The position numbers and the translations under genes were made by a program. Below the pieces are notes generated by a model that was not told the origin of the DNA, did not search any database, and saw only the letters and a program-made list of their open reading frames with translations. From an uncultured Oscillospiraceae bacterium (GTDB lineage Bacteria > Bacillota > Clostridia > Oscillospirales > Ruminococcaceae), in NCBI GenBank assembly GCA_934526065.1, contig CAKSZX010000002.1, positions 124,001-188,000 of the forward strand: a stretch of DNA of 64,000 bases, written 5' to 3'. Positions 61,193 to 64,000 of this stretch are shown in pieces (position 1 is the first letter of the stretch; every line of letters starts with the position of its first letter).

Positions 61193-61878
61193 TAAATTCA
61201 AAAAATTGTATTATAAATTTTCAGGAACCGAAAATCATAAAAAAATTGGAAAGTCTTGGGTTTAACTGTATCCCGGTTATTAATTCGCCGTTTTTAAGCC
61301 GGCCTGTCAGTCGCCATAGCGATATGCTGTATTTGCAAACAAGTAAAAATACATTTTTAATTTCTGTTTGCCAAGAACAAAATAAAATAATTCTTGAAAA
61401 TGCGGGATACACCGTAAACATATTTTGCGGTCTTAAACCCGGCTATACCACCGAATCTTTTTTAAACTTTATAATCAATAAGAAATATGTTATACAAAAC
61501 CCCAAAACGGCTTTACAAATTGATATTGATGATAAGCAAATAGTTTGTGTTAAACAGGGGTATACAAGATGTTCGGTTTTGCAGGTATCCGACAACAGCT
61601 ACATTACCGATGATGACGGAATATACAAAGAACTTTTAAATATCGGGGCAGATTGCCTAAAAATATCTAAGGGTATCGTAAAATTAACCGGTTATGAATA
61701 CGGTTTTATTGGCGGTGCAAGTGTAAAATTAGATGATCATAATGTGCTGTTCTTTGGAGAAATAGAGGACGGAGTAATTAAAAAACAGATTCAAGTTTTT
61801 TTAGATGAGCGAGGTGTAAAGGCACATTTTGTTTGCGGTATGCCTTTAACAGATATAGGCTCGGCAATATTATTTTAA
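61189..61878 (+). CDS. DUF6873-like protein, possible GME-fold
   Basis: A 229-residue cytoplasmic protein of a little-studied family. Visible features: RHSDMLYL near residue 42, DNSYITDDDGIYKELL, a Gly-rich YEYGFIGGASVKLDDHN, and the end VCGMPLTDIGSAILF. The pattern is that of the DUF6873 group, described as having a guanidino-modifying-enzyme-like (GME) fold, but I cannot confirm the catalytic Cys/His set; assignment is from memory. It overlaps radA (ATGA), so both are translated together. No known link to DNA repair. Confidence 0.6.
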   Translation: MINSKNCIINFQEPKIIKKLESLGFNCIPVINSPFLSRPVSRHSDMLYLQTSKNTFLISVCQEQNKIILENAGYTVNIFCGLKPGYTTESFLNFIINKKYVIQNPKTALQIDIDDKQIVCVKQGYTRCSVLQVSDNSYITDDDGIYKELLNIGADCLKISKGIVKLTGYEYGFIGGASVKLDDHNVLFFGEIEDGVIKKQIQVFLDERGVKAHFVCGMPLTDIGSAILF

Positions 61879-61912
61879 CACTATACCGTTAATATCTTAC
61901 CAAATCTTGCTA

Positions 61913-61941
61913 TTGATTTATTTTAAATCATATTGTATAAT
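61913..61941 (+). promoter_or_regulatory. Sigma-A promoter of the ABC exporter operon
   Basis: TTGATT (61913-61918), 17 bases, TATAAT (61936-61941). Two tandem operator-like repeats follow it directly. Confidence 0.75.
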
Positions 61942-61946
61942 ACACT

Positions 61947-61967
61947 AAGTTAGCAGTGACTAATTTA
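61947..61967. repeat. First copy of a 21-bp dyad operator
   Basis: AAGTTAGC-AGTGA-CTAATTTA, with inverted TTAG...CTAA. It begins 5 bases after the -10 box. Its 3' part also joins a 9-bp stem, GCAGTGACT/AGTCACTGC (61953-61977). Confidence 0.65.
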
Positions 61968-61991
61968 CAGTCACTGCTTTATATGATAATC

Positions 61992-62012
61992 AAGTTAGCG
62001 TAAGCTAATTAA
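61992..62012. repeat. Second copy of the 21-bp dyad operator
   Basis: AAGTTAGC-GTAAG-CTAATTAA, containing the palindrome TTAGC-GTAA-GCTAA. Its centre is 45 bases from the first copy and it ends 15 bases before the ABC gene ATG, at the ribosome site. Confidence 0.65.
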
Positions 62013-62026
62013 GGGTAGGAGACACA

Positions 62027-63763
62027 ATGATAAATAAAAGATTGGTTAATTTTGTGCCACGGTGTAAAAAGTACATAGGGTTGAATGTTGTATTTCAATG
62101 GATATCACTGATTTGCAATATAGTCATAATGTCTGCTTTTGCATCAACATTCCAAAATATATATAATGGAACAGGAGTAAGCGAAGATATTACAAAATTA
62201 CTTCTGATTTTATCTGCTATGTTGGCGATACGCTTTTTGTGTACCGTTCTTTCAAATAAGATGGCATATCTAAGTCGGAGTAAGGTGAAAAAAACATTGA
62301 GAGAAAGAATATACTCAAAGCTTTTAGACTTAGGAGCATCTTACAATTCACAGCTTAAAACCAGTGAAATTGTTCAAGTTGCCGTTGAGGGTGTTGATCA
62401 GCTTGAAACATATTTCGGTCAATATTTGCCTCAATTCTTTTACGCAATGATTGCACCGGTAACGCTTTTCGTCGTTTTAAGCAGAATAGATTTTAAGGCA
62501 GCATTAGTTTTGCTTATTTGTGTGCCGCTTATACCAGTTACCATTGTCGCAGTACAAAAATTTGCGAAAAAGTTGCTATCAAAGTATTGGGGGCAATACA
62601 CGGAATTAGGGGATACTTTTCTTGAAAATTTACAGGGACTTACCACGACAAAGATATACAAGTCAGATGAATTTAAACATAAAGAAATGAACCGGCAATC
62701 GGAAAACTTCCGACAAATCACAATGAAAGTTCTTACAATGCAGTTAAATTCTATCACGGTTATGGATCTAATAGCATACGGCGGTGCGGCACTTGGTATA
62801 ATTCTTGCGGTTTCTCGGCTTAAATCCGGCAACGCCGACATGTACGGATGTATTATGATTATACTCTTGCGGGCGGATTTTTTTCTCCCTATGAGATTAT
62901 TGGGCAGCTTCTTCCATATTGCTATGAACGGTATGGCGGCTTCTGAAAAAATATTTAAACTTCTTGACCTGTCCACGGAAAAAGTTGTATCTGATGTTAA
63001 ACCGGCAGGATTTGATATTTCATGTAGAAATCTTTATTTCGGATATGATGAAAAACACCATGTGTTGCAGGACATAAATGCGGATTTTCCAAGCAAAAGT
63101 TTTATTGCCCTTGTTGGGGAGAGCGGATGCGGAAAATCCACCCTTGCTTCAATTATTGTAGGTAAGAATAAAAACTACGCCGGAAATATATCCGTCGGCG
63201 GTGTTGAATTAAGAAATTTAAGTGAAGACGAATTGTTAAAAGATATAACATATATAGGATTTCAAAGCTATATTTTTAAAGGTACCGTCCGTGAAAATCT
63301 TCTTATAGGCAAGAAAAACGCCACAGAAGATGAAATGTGGAGTGCATTGAAAAATGTCAATTTAGATGGATTTATCAGGTCCGAAAATGGGCTTGACACC
63401 AAATTAAATGAAATGGGATCCAATTTTTCCGGCGGACAGCGCCAGCGCTTGGCACTTGCAAGAGCGCTTTTGCATGACAGCTCGGTATACATATTTGATG
63501 AGGCTACCTCAAATATAGATGCAGACAGTGAAAATATGATAATGAGGCGGATATATAAACTTGCAGGCGAGAAAACTGTGATTTTAATTTCTCACCGCTT
63601 AGCCAATGTTGTAAACGCCGATAAAATTTATGTTTTAGCCGGCGGCAGTATTGCGGAGCAGGGAACACATGACGATTTACTTGCCAAAAAAGGTGTTTAC
63701 GCAAACCTTTGGAATTCTCAACTGGAACTTGAAAACTATATAAGAGGCGGTGACAGTATATGA
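62027..63763 (+). CDS. ABC transporter half (permease-ATPase fusion), first of a pair
   Basis: A 578-residue type IV exporter half: N-terminal membrane domain (six segments, residues 1-300), then an ATPase with Walker A GESGCGKSTLASI (about 364), signature FSGGQRQRLALARALL, Walker B YIFDEATSNID and H-loop ISHRL. The membrane part resembles CydD-type and drug exporters. The ATG has TAGGAG upstream. The start of the second half-transporter overlaps its stop (ATGA), so it is a heterodimer. Promoter with tandem operators suggests control by a MarR- or TetR-type repressor encoded elsewhere. Substrate unknown. Confidence 0.9.
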   Translation: MINKRLVNFVPRCKKYIGLNVVFQWISLICNIVIMSAFASTFQNIYNGTGVSEDITKLLLILSAMLAIRFLCTVLSNKMAYLSRSKVKKTLRERIYSKLLDLGASYNSQLKTSEIVQVAVEGVDQLETYFGQYLPQFFYAMIAPVTLFVVLSRIDFKAALVLLICVPLIPVTIVAVQKFAKKLLSKYWGQYTELGDTFLENLQGLTTTKIYKSDEFKHKEMNRQSENFRQITMKVLTMQLNSITVMDLIAYGGAALGIILAVSRLKSGNADMYGCIMIILLRADFFLPMRLLGSFFHIAMNGMAASEKIFKLLDLSTEKVVSDVKPAGFDISCRNLYFGYDEKHHVLQDINADFPSKSFIALVGESGCGKSTLASIIVGKNKNYAGNISVGGVELRNLSEDELLKDITYIGFQSYIFKGTVRENLLIGKKNATEDEMWSALKNVNLDGFIRSENGLDTKLNEMGSNFSGGQRQRLALARALLHDSSVYIFDEATSNIDADSENMIMRRIYKLAGEKTVILISHRLANVVNADKIYVLAGGSIAEQGTHDDLLAKKGVYANLWNSQLELENYIRGGDSI

Positions 63764-64000
63764 AAAGGAGCAATTTTAATATAATGACAAGGCTTGTAGG
63801 CCTTGTAAAACCTCTTACGGGCTATATGTTGATTGCTGTTGTAATGGGAGTGTTTGGTAACCTGCGGGCGACTTTTATAACTGTGTTCGGAGCCTACGGA
63901 CTTTTAAATGTTATCGGTTATGATGTTTCGCTGTCACTTAAAACTATATTTATTTGTCTTGTGTTTTTTGCATTGATAAGAGGTTTTTTGAGGTATGCGG
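63760..64000 (+). CDS. ABC transporter half, second of the pair, N-terminal part
   Basis: First 80 codons of the second half-transporter; the rest is past the right edge. It reads MKRSNFNIMTRLVGLVKPLT and then a membrane segment (YMLIAVVMGVFGNLRATFIT), typical of CydC/MsbA-type permease starts. The ATG overlaps the upstream stop; an alternative ATG at 63784 has AAAAGGAG about 13 bases upstream. No ATPase motif is inside the window. Confidence 0.8.
   Translation, partial: MKRSNFNIMTRLVGLVKPLTGYMLIAVVMGVFGNLRATFITVFGAYGLLNVIGYDVSLSLKTIFICLVFFALIRGFLRYA

Overview
The window is one contiguous piece of a low-GC, endospore-forming Firmicute chromosome, most likely class Clostridia and possibly Oscillospirales/Eubacteriales. 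The evidence is the pairing of PolC with DnaE, HPr kinase, GatCAB, WhiA/RapZ, MutS2, RbgA and a modular [FeFe] hydrogenase, together with sporulation and germination genes (YunB, SpoIVFA/SpoIVFB, YqfC/YqfD, a YlbJ-like protein, GerA-type genes). GC looks close to 40% by eye. Genes are packed tightly, with many stop/start overlaps. No tRNA, rRNA, CRISPR array, prophage or complete insertion sequence was recognised.

Layout: 1-5.3 kb holds the end of ispG, then polC and nrdR. 5.3-9.5 kb has a minus-strand DUF4363/DUF421 pair divergent from a gerA-like tricistron whose second and third genes are strongly diverged. 9.6-10.8 kb is a glycosyltransferase. 10.9-20 kb is the operon hprK-glk-murB-rapZ-whiA-dnaE-pfkA, without the yvcK gene usual between rapZ and whiA. 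20-26 kb carries yunB and ligA-gatCAB. 26-33.6 kb mixes a methyltransferase, spoIVFA/spoIVFB, rplS, lepB, a YbaK-type deacylase, a ylbJ-like gene and yqfC/yqfD. 33.7-39.5 kb is phoH-ybeY-era-(small yqzL-like gene)-recO-mutS2. 39.6-44.5 kb holds a MATE exporter with a terminator in its leader, an XRE regulator, rbgA-rnhB, small unknown genes and yraN.

44.5-50.5 kb is regulatory: a PhoB/PhoR-like two-component pair, then a zinc-uptake operon (Fur-family regulator, znuA, znuC, znuB, lipoprotein) whose promoter is bracketed by two palindromes. 50.5-55.5 kb on the minus strand has a UPF0340 protein, an ECF S component, and a modular [FeFe] hydrogenase paired with an unusual diaphorase that joins a NuoF-type iron-sulfur domain to a GltD/NfnB-like flavoprotein. 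55.8-59.3 kb is a P-II protein followed by potABC (no potD), preceded by a leader of about 284 nt that ends in an intrinsic terminator. 59.4-64 kb holds a small unknown gene, radA, a DUF6873-like gene, and a two-gene ABC exporter with tandem 21-bp operators; its second gene runs off the window.

Most genes are housekeeping. The parts least explained by known biology are the structured leader and odd gene content of the P-II/potABC unit, the hydrogenase/diaphorase pair, the MATE leader, and the operator-bearing ABC exporter promoter. Function calls come from recognised family motifs read by eye; no database search was run.
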